A stretch of 64,000 nucleotides of DNA from Pseudovirgaria hyperparasitica (GCF_010093815.1 NW_022985561.1:1058045-1122044); one strand, 5' to 3'; numbered from the stretch's first letter, positions 32,847-44,602 are shown. The notes: generated by a model from the letters alone, not told the origin. Translations and numbers: made by a program.

Positions 32847-34109
32847 CTAGAAATCGCCTCCTCCAAAATCACCGCCGCCGCCTCCATCTCCACCCCCAAA
32901 GCCACCATCGTCGCCCCCTCCGAACCCACCACCATCTCCTCCTCCATATCCACCATCATCTCCCCCTCCAAATCCACCATCGTCGCCACCGTCATGACCG
33001 TCTATGGCTTCGCTCAGTAGCATACCTGTTTGGGAGTCAGCAGTGTGGACATGTGGAAAAGGTTACAAAGTTCAAGACGATTGAGACGCAGTGAGAGAGC
33101 AAGTGGCCCTGGGATCAGGTTGTTCACTCGACTACACCTCTCTGAGGTGTATGAACATGATCATTAGGGACACAAGCACAGCTCGGGGATGCAACTCACC
33201 GCCAGCCAAGCCTCCCGCAGCTCCGAGAGCTGAATACGACGTCAGTACATCTCACGAAGTCCGATAGATGTCGTGATGCTTACCCATGCCACCGCCGGCG
33301 CCTAGACCCCCCGGTCTCCTCCCACCACCCATCATAGGCATACCTCCGCCCATAGGTCGTCCATACGGCGCAGCACCATACCCCGGCTGCGTACCGTACG
33401 CCGACTGCCCATACGAATGCGGCCTCGATCCACCCGAGCTCCCCTTCAACTTGCCCAACAGCCCGGACAAGCCACCCTTCTTCTTCCCCTTATCGCCCTC
33501 ATACTGCCCCGTATATGGATCCTGCTGTCCATACGGCTGCTGTGGTGGCGCATACTGCTGTCCTTGTGGATACCCTTGCTGATACCCGGCACCTTGAGGC
33601 GCATTGTAGTAGCCATCTGCAGCACCCCGGCTATTAGGACGGCCTCCGGCGCGCGCGTTCTCTTCATCTTGGAGTTGCCGGGCAAGACGCTCGTCTTCAC
33701 TGATGTCGTGCGAAGCGGATGCGCCGCCAGGACCAGCGGGGCTTGCGTAAGGGTTGTTGCTGCTTAAACCTGTCTTCTCGCCGTGGAGAGGTTGAGTGGG
33801 ACCGCCAGCATATGAAGGAGGTGGGCCCTCGGGCGCAAGGTCATTATTGCCGGGAGGGAAGATTGGTTCAGTAGGTTTGTCCCATTGTGATTTCTTGGTA
33901 TAGATGTTGACGTAGAACCATTCGCTGTATTGATCTGAGAAAATGTTACTTCGTGCTGCAATTTATCTACGGTCGCATACAAACGCACTGTTCCACACAG
34001 CTTTCCAACCAGCTGGTACGGTTGGTGGGGGTGGACCCTAGTTAATCAGATACCGTACGGCTATTAGTTGCTCTGAGCTTCATACCGGTGGTGGTTCTGC
34101 GTCGGCCAT
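32847..34109 (-). CDS. WW-domain protein, WWM1-like, glycine-rich tail
   Basis: A 310-residue protein in five exons; in coding order 34109-34086, 34037-33989, 33934-33284, 33229-33200 and 33025-32847. The WW domain (about residues 14-46) runs across an intron: PAGWKAVW, then YSEWFYVNIYTKKSQWDKP. Both tryptophans and the Tyr-containing middle strand are present. Next come a Pro/Gln/Tyr/Gly-rich region (QQGYPQGQQYAPPQQPYGQQ), a GLLGKLKG segment, GLGAGGG, ALGAAGGLAGG, MLLSEAIDGHD, and an end made of repeated Gly/Asp/Phe units. This layout matches fungal relatives of yeast Wwm1, a WW protein known to bind the metacaspase Mca1. The 174-bp intron 4 is unusually long for this window. Confidence 0.82.
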
Positions 34110-34679
34110 TGAAGTCGTTCTGCTTGGATGCGAGGTGTTGCGATGCGAAGGTCAAGTTTGGTATTCATGCATATAAGCTTGGCAGAAATGCGACACGCGC
34201 CTGGTCAGCAGAGATCTGATCACTGAAGGTACCGCGTAATGATGTGCTTTATGGTACGTCAGCGTTCGCGCATCCTGTGACATGACGCCACGCCTTAGCC
34301 ACTGCACGCTCCGGTCCCAATCAATGTGGAATGTGTGCCCACGCCATGATACCTGTTTGTACAAAAGGACAACGGCTATACAAGGTTAATGGCACTAGAC
34401 AAGACTAGTGCTAGAAATGAATCAGTCATTCGAATGCTATATATTTAGCCAGTATAACTAGATAATTCAACCTGCATTTGTGAATAGATTCATAATAAAG
34501 GGCCAACGATTTTGAACGCTACAAGTTCGCTACTCACCAGGAAAAGACAAGTGAGGCAGAAATGCCCAGCAAATGCTCGCGTGAATGGTATACATTAAGG
34601 TGATCGCCTTGTAGTTCAGAACACGAGCGCTAGTCCTGTGCCTCCGCTATATTACAACTAAACTTCGATTTCAAGAACA
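34110..34679. other. Intergenic between WWM1-like start and EDE1 end
   Basis: About 570 bases. Some A+T-rich sequence lies at 34430-34500. No gene or repeat recognised. Confidence 0.5.
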
Positions 34680-37600
34680 TTACTTCGCCTCCGAGGCAAG
34701 AAACTCGCCAGTCTATCACTTAGTTAGTAGGGTGTTTTCTAGATCTACGGTAGCTCATCTTACCTTCTGAGAGTCATAATCGAATTGTTCCAACGCTGGG
34801 ACAACCTTAGAGCGCGGGAAGCCCATGCTGGTGAATTGCTTCACTAGCGGATCATCGTGTTCACTTGTGGCACTGAGAGCACGACTAAGTTGAGGAGGCT
34901 GGCTTAATTTAGTTCCTTCGTTAGGTGGAGGGGCATCAAAGGATGCGAATCCCGATCCACTCGACTCTCCGAGAGCTGATTGATCTTTTGAAGATTCGAG
35001 CCCAGAAAAGATAGCATCCCAATCGTGAGAGCTGTTCATGGCTTGAGAGGATTTGCCCAGACCAAAGCTTTGTGACATGGTGTCGAAGTCACTATCGTCA
35101 CCAAATCCAGTCTTACCAGTAGGAGTTTGTTGCGATGCCATTGTGTTGGACTTGGAAGCCGCCGGTGAATCGAACACAGGGTTGAATTCATCATCGCGGT
35201 GATGAGAGCTCAGGACAAAATCATCTTCGGTCTTGTCATCAGCCTCCTTAGCCTCGCTCAGGTCATCAAATCCGTTGTCGAAATCATCGCCAAAGGAGGT
35301 CTTTCCGACTTGGGTCGGAGCTGGCTCGCTACCGCTGTTGGGATGAGATACCGCAGAATGATATGCATCTGATGGAACGGTCGATGTCGGCGTGTCGTTC
35401 GGTGGCGGCGATACAGAAAATGTCGTGTTTGGGGCCGATGGTTTACTGGACGAGGGCGCACCTCCAAACAGATTGTGTCCTTGACCTCCGCTTGTTCCAG
35501 ATTGGCTGAAGGCCTTATCAGAGGATTGTCCTTCAGACGACGTCGGGTCTCCACGAGACGGAAGGAGGCCTGAGAACTCTGGTGGAAATTGGTTCGATCC
35601 AGATCTTTGAGGTACCGAAGATTCATACGTAGGTGGTGATTGCTGAGCGTTTGGGGTCGGAAGATCAGCCTCGCTCCTTGGAGGTGGAGGTCCTTCATAT
35701 AAAAAGTCGTCATCATTGTTTGTAGCACTTGTAGTTGGTCTGGAACTGCTGGCTTGCGCTCCACGAGGCGATGCTGGGGTGAAATCATCCGCAAATCCCT
35801 GCTCACTATTGCTGTCGCTCTCCTCATCATGTCCAAACTCTTCAATGGGAGGAAATTCCTTATTGAACTTATTTTGAGCGCCATCTGCGGTAGACCCGTT
35901 GTGCGAAGAACCAGTGTGTTGACGTTCCTGAACTTGACGACCAGTCTTGAAGTCTGCAAAAGCAGAATCAAAATCCATCTTCGATGACCCAGGACCGCGA
36001 GCCTGTTCCTTGGTAGCGAATGGATCGTTGCGGTTCGTACTGCCCTTGCTTTGCGAGCTTTCGCCAGTAAGCTCAGGTTGAATCGGCGAATTTACATCGC
36101 GGGGGAAGGCGCCCGGAATATCACGAGTGGCGGAGGGTTGTCCAAAATTCTGAAAGTTGTCCTTGTCCCTGTTGTTGTCGCTTGCCGAGCTGACTGCCGG
36201 GGACGCCGTCTGGTTTCGATTGAAAAGCGCTGTACCATAGCTGGATGATTCTGCTCTAGAAGTCTCGGGTCTCCTGGCTGCAGCAGGCGTATTAGAAGCT
36301 GTAGGTGTATCTGCTCCAGCCGCGTCATCATACCTGCTTGCTGGCGCTGACACCTTGACCGAGGAGCTGAATGAATCAGATCGGGGAACACTTTCACGTA
36401 GGGGTAACAAATTTGCATTGAATTGCCTTGATTCTGGCGGTGGCGGCGGGTCAGTATTCCTTGGCGACTCATGATACGAAGAAAGTGGTGGAGAAGTAGA
36501 AGGAGTCGGCACATCAGGCTCGGACGATCGGACAGAAGATCCTGGCTGGGTTTCGGCCTTGAAAGATGTTTGTGGAGCAGCCGCATGAGAAGCGGATGAG
36601 GATGTACCGAAGATGTTGTCGAAGTCTCGAGTATTTGCTAGACTGTCCGATCGCGCGAATCCTGAAGGTGACATCGTATTCTCCGTAGGAGGAGCAGGCG
36701 ATTTCCTGAAGAATGGATTCGTGCTTTGACTTACTGTGGAAGCAGCAGGACTGACCACATTCGATTCCGCTGGAGTGGCGTACGGGCTACGGGAGGTCGC
36801 TGTCATCTTTGTCAACTCAGAAGCCTCAGTTGTAAGCTTGTCCCGCTCCTGCTCGCTAGTAGAGAGTTGCTTCTTATTGATGGCAACCAATCCTTTCTGT
36901 TGTCTAGCATCATTCTTCAGCTTCTCCACCTGCGGACGAAGGCTAGCGACTTCGTTATTGATTTGGCGTATTCTTTCTTTGAGGCTAGCATTTTCTTGCT
37001 GATCGGCTTCGTATGCCGCCGACTTTTGGCGGAAGTCGTTTTGCAAGTCTTGGTAAGTTCCCTCTATTAGAGCAAGATCGGACTGTAATTTCCTTGTCTC
37101 GTTTCGAGACGCTGTGAGGCGTTCCTCAAGAGTCTTTACATTCTTGACTTCGATTTCGTACTGTGACCTGAATTGTGAAAGTCGCAATTCGAGATCTCGT
37201 TTCTGAGTGCCTGCACCTGCTAATTCTTTCTCCGTCGAGCCCTTCTTGTTCTGAACTTCCTGCATTTGAGTCCGCAGCGTACCAATCTGATTCGACATAT
37301 TGGCAAGCTCAGCGGTTTCTGAAGTTAGTTTCTTGCTCACTTCTGGGTCATTATCGCCAAGCAAGTCCTCCATTGCTGAAGCTTGCTGAGGCAGCTCCCG
37401 AGACTGCGAAAGGGGAGAATTCGTCTGCTGTACAGTGGGTCTGGATTGTAGGCTTTGACCAAACGAAGACGTCGGCATGAAAGGCTTGAAGTCTCTCTGA
37501 GACCGGTTCTGAAAATTGGGCGAGGTCGGCGAAGACGTCTTGCTTCCGAACGGATCAGCTTCGAACGGCCGATTGAAGGTTCCCGAGCCGCCTGTTGATT

Positions 37601-39068
37601 GTTGTATCTGATGCGGAGCCGGTGCTGCCGACGAGAACGAATCAAGCCCGAAAAGATCTTCTGCTGCTGACTTTGTAGCCTGAGGACCTGAATATGCTGT
37701 TTCAAAAGCTGGTGCGGTGGGTCGTGCCGGTGGTCTCGTTTGATTGCGCATGCTTGGGGGAATTAAGTTTGCTGGTAGTGTTGTGGGAAGAGGTGTCCCT
37801 GGTTTACGTTGCTGGCGGATGAGATGCATAGCCACGGCAAACTCATCACGACTCAGCTGCCCAACAGAGTTGATGTCCGCTAGATCCCATATAGCTGCCA
37901 ATGTATCCTCAGGTAAAGCAGAATCGGTGAAGTAATTGACGGCCTGTTCCCCTGTGATATATCCATTTCCTTCTCGGTCCAGCTTACTGAATTGACTGTC
38001 GTAGGGCGCTTTTTCTTGAGGGGTAATGATCCAGTCATTACCAGTTGCTTGATTAGACTGTGGCGGAGTGCCGTACGGCGCTCGTCCGAGTGGACTTTGC
38101 GTTCTCTGGGCGCTTTGCCCGCTGAACTGGCGAGGTATCGCAGACGGACCTAATGAGCCCGTGGGAAGGCGTGGAGGTACAGGCTGAATTGCTCTACGAG
38201 AAGCAGCTTCGTAAAGGCCTGCGGGGAGGTTGTTTGGAATCCCCTTCATTTGGCCAGACTTCATCGACGCCAACAGGTGCATGGCGATAATGAACTCCGT
38301 TACACTCAGGGCGCCTCTTTGCTCGGTATCTGCAAGGTTCCATATCCGGCTCAACACTTCATTCGATAACCCAGCCTTTTCAAATATCTGCTTCGCTGTA
38401 TCGCCTACAGTGAAATCAGTTAAGCTCAATGTGATTGGGTGTTACAACGTCAATCGACTGACCAGCTAAGATCCCATTTGTTCCAAACTTCTCAAAGAGT
38501 GCTGCATACTCTGTAGCCTTCTCTGGGGCGAGTGGAGGAACCCGTATTGGGCCACTCATTTGCGGTTGTATGCTAGCAATAGGCATCGGGGGTGGTGGTG
38601 GAAGGACTGTGGCAGGTGGTGGTGCCATGCCATCGAACTTTGGTAGCGGCGCAGCTACGTTCTGTCCTTAGCAGCGTTCACTTGTAAGTCTACAATGTCC
38701 ACATACACTTGAATGCCAGATCTTGTGTTGGTTCTCTACCAGCTTGATAGTGGCCAATCAATCTGAGGACTATACAGAAGCCTGCTGATGTAAGGAGACC
38801 TCTGTTGTCCGTGTCTGCGATCTGCCATATTATGCCAAGCACAGGGGACGGTACTTTGGTGCGCTCAAAGAATTTGACGGCTACTTCACCAGTTACCACG
38901 CCAATGTTTTCTGTGTCAGCATCATTGAAGAGCTGTTTGAAGTAGCGCTTCTCATCGGCGCTGAGGTTGAGGATGGAATGGTCTGAGCAGATGTTCATCA
39001 GCAGGCTGCAAGAGGCATTCGGATTGAAGCAACGCACTGATGTCTGTGCTGGGGGCGGATTCTGCCAT
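34680..39068 (-). CDS. EDE1: EDE1-like endocytic scaffold: three EH domains, coiled coil, UBA
   Basis: A 1390-residue endocytic scaffold. Exons in coding order: 39068-39038, 38982-38707, 38654-38463, 38404-34764 and 34712-34680. EH1 contains LSADEKRYFKQLFNDADTEN and GIIWQIADTDNRGLLT; EH2 contains ATEYAALFEKFGTNGILAG, VLSRIWNLADTEQRGALS and FIIAMHLL; EH3 contains YDSQFSKLDREGNGYITGEQ and LAAIWDLADINSVGQLS. A coiled coil follows (about 510-690), then a very long Ser/Pro/Asp/Asn-rich disordered region. A UBA domain closes the protein: VKQFTSMGFPRSKVVPALE, then FDYDSQK, and after the last intron TGEFLASEAK. EH domains bind NPF motifs and UBA binds ubiquitin; Ede1 starts clathrin-coated sites at the plasma membrane. 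The terminal exon is only 33 bases, and without it the UBA is cut short. Confidence 0.93.
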
Positions 39069-39924
39069 AGTAACAATTATATCGGCGTAGCAATCCTGTG
39101 CGCAATGCAGTATGCAATCACGGTGCTACTGAAGACGATCTCCAGCCTGTGGTGTGGTCGAGGCTGACAGGTGCAAGAGTTCCTGTGTCAACCGAGCTGG
39201 CTGTGGGAGCTTGGAAGAGTTCAAGCTCCACACAGCAGAACTGAATGGATGGGAGGGTAGAATGAAGCTATAGGGAGCTCAGTCAGGATGCAGGACTTCG
39301 AGAATGATGGAAATAATAGTGATAGACAAATCCGATGGCGAAGAAGGTCAGGAATGGCGAGCAACAGGAGCAGTCCGGCGGTAATGGCGATGGGCGGATG
39401 ATGGATCCGGCCGGGTTCTGGGGTTCTGGGGGCTTTCGGGGCTACGAAGCGAGCGCTGCGTCCACCTTCGTTGTTGACGTGGCTGGCGTTGGCATTTCCC
39501 CGCCTCCAGGTCAACCCACACATGTTGGCGTAAGCCTGCAGCCTGCAGCCTACCGTAGTAAGATTTCTTGACAGCTTGTTGGCTGTAATTGTAACCTACA
39601 ATTCATTTCGCTCATCCTGACTTCCGGGCATTGGAATCGTGACCGGCAGCTAGCGTTGTTCTATCGCCGTTAGGTACCAGAAGATGGCTTACAGATGACG
39701 TCCGGGCACTGGATTCGGAGACAGACTGAACATCAACATTTGTAGGAGGTTGGAATGGTCTTCATCGCTGGCGGAGTACCGCGCACTGGTGCAATGGTGC
39801 CTATATACAGCATATGCCGCAAGTGTTGGAATTCAAAGGAAAAATCAAGCGTCCAGCTGATAGCGTACACAGGTATACAATTGAGTGGCAAGGAGGAAGT
39901 GTTGGAACAAGAAAGGAAATTTCG
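39069..39924. other. Intergenic upstream of EDE1
   Basis: About 855 bases. A GC-rich stretch (39390-39540) gives a 78-codon frame with no motif. An imperfect direct repeat of about 25 bases is present at 39618-39643 and 39696-39722. Confidence 0.5.
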
Positions 39925-40883
39925 TCATGACTGGTCTCTCTCTACACGCTTGACGTTGTCTTTCCGACGCTCGGCTTCGCAGTAATTGAATGCAAGCCCA
40001 GGATTGCCTTCGCTTTCTCGCTGACCCCATGCTCGTCCAAGAAGCCAATCAGTTACGCTGATTACTTTCGCCGTTCTATCGTGACTTGCCCCCTCCTCGG
40101 CATGTTCGATGGTATGTGTAACAATTTTGCCCTGTTCGTCAAATTCGAAGATGAAGAGGCCGCTGAATTCTGAATCCGCGCCTCCACTGAGCATTTCCTT
40201 GAACCGGTCGACTTGCTCTCGTGTTGATATCCCTCGATATATACCTTGCCCGTTCTTACTCTTGCTTTTCTTGCCCGTCTTCCATTTCACAACTAGTTTC
40301 TCTTGCCGCGTGTCGGTTGCCGCTGTGTGGCCTCCGTTGCGGAACATCCGTTCGGAAAGGATGTCGAGCTTGACATTGCCGACCACTGGTACGCATCCCC
40401 AAGCGACAGGAGCCGTCCACAATGCTGCCGTGTATGCTATTCTTCCTGAAACTGTGGGAAGGTGTGGGTGAGTTGAGGGGAAAAGGTGCAAAGTGATCTG
40501 AGGGGACAGTATCTCCTGAGGTAGAGGAGACGCGAGCAGAGTAGGTAGATGATCTCGAAGAGTACGGATTGCTAAGTGGACAATTAGTACGGTTCATGTT
40601 CGCACACCAGTATACGCTCACTCTTTCCAAGCTTTAACGTCCGCTCATCTGGCGGTGCCCCATCCGAGCCCAGTTGGTGCTCCGGCATCCACACCGGGGG
40701 AGTACTACTGAACCATGATCCAGAGAGTTCGCGATCTCGTATGTTCGCTAGGTTGCGCTTAGGTTGGCGGATGTAGAGGATAGAGCTCGGTGTTGCGGTG
40801 CTTTTGATCAGCTTATCCGCGCGAAGTCGTTTTGAGGTCGAGAATCTCCGCATCAGACCGGCGGTCATCTGTGATGATTCCAA
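39925..40883 (-). CDS. Conserved fungal protein of unknown function, possible mitochondrial leader
   Basis: A 302-residue protein with exons in coding order 40883-40622 and 40571-39925. The junction gives a smooth RTLKLGKTIRTLRDHLPTLL. I recognise the sequence pattern as conserved in filamentous ascomycetes but cannot give a verified name. Visible blocks: ISPQITLHLFPSTHPHLP-type segment (here EILSPQITLHLFPSTHPHLP), ALWTAPVAWG, GNVKLDILSERM, KLVVKWKT, SGLFIFEFDEQGKIV and KVISVTDWLLGRAW. The latter half suggests an NTF2-like/SnoaL-like small domain with a long antiparallel sheet. The first 25 residues (TAGLMRRFSTSKRLR) look like a mitochondrial presequence. The tail after WLLGRAWG is polar. No catalytic residues are recognised. 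Confidence 0.75.
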
Positions 40884-41310
40884 GTCATAAGCCTCAAGCG
40901 TGCTATATTGCTGAAGCTAGAGCTGTATTATCATTGAGATGTAGACAATGCGACCCGCAGGTCCGTGAAATACAACTGAGTTTCGAAAGAAGGGTACCTA
41001 AAAGAGTCTAGCGGCCAGGGTCAGGGTATGACGTTGTCATAACCAGTTCCAATTGCGTCTGGACTTTCTCCCATTCCCATCTAAAGCCCTTCATCCATGA
41101 AGTAGCAGGACTCCCTGAGCAACAACTCAATTAGTTCTACTGTCTGAGCGCCTAGAAAGATTGAAGTCATCTGCCGATTGGCACTAGCCGTAAATAGAAG
41201 TCATAGCATCAGTATATAATGTAGCAACCTTGCTCCATTCTTCAATGACATAGGAGCTCCTAATTCTGTACATCGTCCTTGTCTAGCACTTCTTGAGCTC
41301 TCGATCGACT
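40884..41310. other. Intergenic upstream of decayed epimerase gene
   Basis: About 425 bases with no gene, repeat or RNA recognised. Confidence 0.5.
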
Positions 41311-42270
41311 ATGTCCGGGAAGTTGATTGTATTTGCTGGTGGCTCAGGCAAGGCCGGGCTCATGTCATAGCCGAATTGCTTAAAGCTGGGTCAAGTCTTG
41401 AATTTGGACCTTGTGCCTCTAGACAATCCAAAAGTTTTTTCATTGGATACTGATCTCACAGAATCTGGACAAATCTCCAACGCCTTGACTACACATTTTA
41501 ATTTCTCTGGCTACGAGGCGGAGGGCAATCCAAAAGGACCGGATGTAGTCATACACTTTGCAGCATATGCTCGCAATATGCTCGTGCCAGACAATGAATG
41601 CTACAAAGTGAGCACTATCCAATCAGGTTCAGATATGATATCTAAGCACTCACAGGGCAATGTCTTGTCGACTTACAACGTCATTGAGGCGACCTGGAAG
41701 CTCGGGATACCCAAAATCGTCATCGCCAGCGGCGAGACTATCTACGGAGGATGTTTTGCGCAGGGAGGTCATGATTATGAGTCCTTTCCTTCGAATGAAG
41801 ATCTCGACGTCAATCCAATGGACACTTACACCATTAGTAAACTATGCCGTGAACGAGTGGCGCGTGGGTTTGCTCGGAGGTTTGGGGTCGACATATATGC
41901 CTTGCGGATTGGTAATGTTATCGAGCCGCATGAGTATGAGCGCGACTTTCCAAAGTATGTCAATCCATGAGCCGGCCTGTCGAAAGCAAAATGCCTGGTC
42001 GTACATAGACGCAAGAGACCTGGGTCAGATCTGCGACTTATACACGCACGCTGAAGGATGGACTCGGATTCCAGGTCTTCAATGCAACCAACGATACAAT
42101 TACTACGACGATGCCGATCAAGGAGGTCTTGAAGTTGAGCTGCCCAGATACCGAATTGACCAGACATATCGGGGAATGGGAAGCGCCTTTGAGTAATAAG
42201 AAGATCAAAGATATTCTGGATTTCAAGGAACAGCATGACTGGAGGAAGTACTATAAGCCTTCATTGAGCA
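41311..42270 (+). pseudogene. Decayed NAD-dependent epimerase/dehydratase gene
   Basis: Clear homology to the fungal NAD-dependent epimerase/dehydratase (extended SDR) family, broken by frame changes. Segments in order: MSGKLIVFAGGSGKAG (dinucleotide loop), a stretch of about 35 bases readable only in another frame (HVIAELLKAG) with a stop in the main frame, LNLDLVPLDNP, VVIHFAAYARNMLVPDNE, a good 49-bp intron (about 41610-41658), NVLSTYNVIEATWKLG, VIASGETIYGGCFAQG, MDTYTISKLCRERVARGFARRFG (active Tyr/Lys), IYALRIGNVIEPHEYE, then a frame change near 41965 before WSYIDARDLGQICDL and another near 42050 before GLGFQVFNATNDTI and PLSNKKIKDILDF. The first two shifts offset each other. The remaining sequence is still strongly family-like, so decay looks recent. 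The alternative of assembly errors cannot be excluded. Confidence 0.75.
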
Positions 42271-42450
42271 TGAATTCGAATAATAATTACTTAGAGCTGA
42301 AATATGACCAACGTGTACAGCATGATGGGCTGGCGGCTGTACGCGTACACCTGGCCGTTTCAGCTGGAAGAATGATGATAATGGTGTTCACTAGGATGCA
42401 CAGCCACTACACTCCAGCGCATCGAAGGATGAATTGGTTCCTAGAACAGA

Positions 42451-42956
42451 ATCCGTTTGTCCATAGTTACATGAGAAAGCTTGGCAGACGGCGCACACAT
42501 GTCGCGCGCGCACACGAACCATAGTATAAACGACATTTTTAACTATTACCGCTATATTATACCTCTATAATTATAAATACTACTATATACTAATCTTAAA
42601 TAACCCTAAGAATATATCTATACTCTTTTTATTACTTTAAATTACCTATAATATCTCTAAAATTATAGAAAAAGAGTAAAGAGAGTAGATTATAGAGAGA
42701 GATTCTTAGGTCTAGCTACCTATATACTCCTAGATTTTAAGGCGCTCTAGAAGGATATAGAGAGAATATTAAAGATCTATAGTACTATATATTAGTTATA
42801 CTAACTTTCTTCTATTATATATTATAGTTTTATATATTATAGAGGGATAATGCGGCGGTAATAGGTGAAAATATCGTTTATACTACGGTTCGTGTGCGCG
42901 CGCGACATGTGTGCACCCTCTGCCAAGCTTTCTCATGTAACTATGGACAAACGGAT
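42451..42956. mobile_element. Foldback/MITE-like element with about 125-bp inverted ends
   Basis: A 506-base element whose first about 130 bases match the reverse complement of the last about 130. Outer ends begin ATCCGTTTGTCCATAG and close with its complement. The ends contain a GC-rich alternating block (GTCGCGCGCGCACAC); the interior 250 bases are TA-rich and carry no coding frame. The arms match almost perfectly over the outer 80 bases; most differences further in are transitions. No transposase is present, so it would be non-autonomous. A target-site duplication is unclear, with AT or GA possible at both borders. It sits just after the decayed epimerase gene. Confidence 0.8.
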
Positions 42957-43220
42957 GACAGTGGCGTCTTTGCACCGCCCTCCTCCGCGCCCCTCCTTGG
43001 CCGGCCCTAACGCTGCTACCGCCTGTGAAGCATTCATTCATCCACTCCATTGATTCAACTGCTCTCCTGTTTCTTCTCTGCTACGCTCTCGCAGTCTGAA
43101 GACTCCTTTTAACCTCCAGTGCGACGCTTGCTTATATTCTCACTGCTGTCTTTTCTCTGTCTCTTTCCTTACTACTTCCATCCATTTCTTGTCCACCAAG
43201 TCGCAGAGCTCTGCCCCACC

Positions 43221-44602
43221 ATGACCGATCATTCGACGCCTTCACATCCTCAACCTCCAAAGTCACCCGACTCAGGGCCTTCTGATCCTAATCTTCCTTC
43301 ACTGCCCACTGGCTGGATTGCCCAATGGGATGCCAGGTATGCTTCAATCTGACCCTTTATCTCAATATGCCCCGTCTGAGAGCCTGCTAAACTGAGAACG
43401 GCATTGTAGCTCCCAGAAATACTACTACGTTCAGATCAGCACCGGTGCCTCGCAATGGGATATTCCAACTGATGCTGCACCATCGCAGAAGGGAACGCCA
43501 GCACAAGGCGTCAGTGCATACAATCCGCCAGGCGCAGAGGGTCCCGTTGCCGGAGATGGCGAGCGCGGTCTTCTAGACGGCAAGACAGGTGATCGTGGAA
43601 AGGGTGGCAACTCGCTGTTGGTAGGTGCTCATATAAACTGCTGTGGAGTCGCATAGTCTGATACAACCTTAAAGGATTCGGCGTTCAAAATGGGAACGAA
43701 CTACGTCTTAGGCGGCAAGCAGTCGGGGCACGGCTCGTCAGGTCACAACTCTGGTCATGGCTCCGGCAATCTGCTCAGCATGGGCATCAGCGCACTAAGT
43801 AGCTCGGGTAAGCAGTCTGGCCATGGTGGGTCATCAGGTCACAGTGGCCAACAGTCGGGTCATGCAAGCTCAGGAGCCGGACTTGTTGGGGGCTTGCTCG
43901 GAAGTGTTCTGGGTGGGAGCGGCAACAAACCACATGGTGTATGTGCACACTAGACAAGATGTTGTCTGAGTCTCAGCTGACATTGTCCAGCAATCCGGCC
44001 AGCACGGAAATGGAAGTAACAGCGGCTACGGCTACTCCAATACAGGGAACTCTGGTTCATACAGCGGCGCTCCTCCACCTGGATCGTATCAGCCTCCAGG
44101 CGCTCAGCACGGCGGTCCAGCACCTGTACAGCCGCACAATCAAGGCTACGGGTCAAGTCCTGCTCCATACCAGGGCAGTGGGCCTAACAGCCCGTATCCA
44201 CCACAGAACCAATACCAACCGCCAGGCCAAACGTATGGTTCGCCAGCACCCGGTTCATATAACCAATCGGGTCCAAACCAACAGTATCCGCCACCTGGAC
44301 AGCATGGTAACAACTCATACGGTGGCCCTCATCAGAATCAGGGTAATTATGGACCTCCACCAAGTCAACACGGAGGGTACGGCGGCAATCAAAGTTATGG
44401 AAGTCCAGCCCAACAAGGGGGTTATGGTGCTCCTCCGCCAAATCAGCAAGGCGGATACAACGCTTCGGGTGGTTATGGGGGTCAACAAGGAGGTTTCAAC
44501 CAACAGGGCGGATTCGGACAGCAGCAACAAGGGGGCTACCCCGGCCAACATGGTCCTGGTGGACAACAACACAGTGGCGGACCTCCAGCTCCCGGCTGGT
44601 AG
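43221..44602 (+). CDS. WW-domain protein 2 with prion-like Gly/Gln/Tyr tail
   Basis: A 400-residue protein with exons 43221-43336, 43410-43620, 43675-43938 and 43991-44602. The WW domain (about residues 29-60) is split by intron 1: LPTGWIAQWDA, then SQKYYYVQISTGASQWDIP. After an acidic/Gly linker comes MGTNYVLGGKQSG, a run of Ser-Gly-His repeats, GAGLVGGLLGSVLGG, and a long Gly/Gln/Asn/Pro/Tyr tail (for example QQGGYGAPPPNQQGGY) ending in APGW. Intron phases were solved so that the low-complexity frame remains open. It has the same plan as the WW gene 9 kb to the left, including an intron inside the WW domain. WW domains bind Pro-rich ligands. The tail composition is that of prion-like/phase-separating proteins. 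Partner unknown. Confidence 0.82.

Noticed and set aside
39335-39571. Gly/Ser-rich 78-codon frame
   Set aside because: Explained by local GC-rich composition; the opposite strand is equally open.
41345-41395. Frame break in the epimerase read as an intron
   Set aside because: No GT..AG pair of proper size, and the stretch itself still encodes the family motif in another frame.
42290-42524. Open frame continuing past the epimerase end into the foldback element
   Set aside because: The epimerase family ends near DWRKYY; the rest is non-homologous and runs into the inverted arm.
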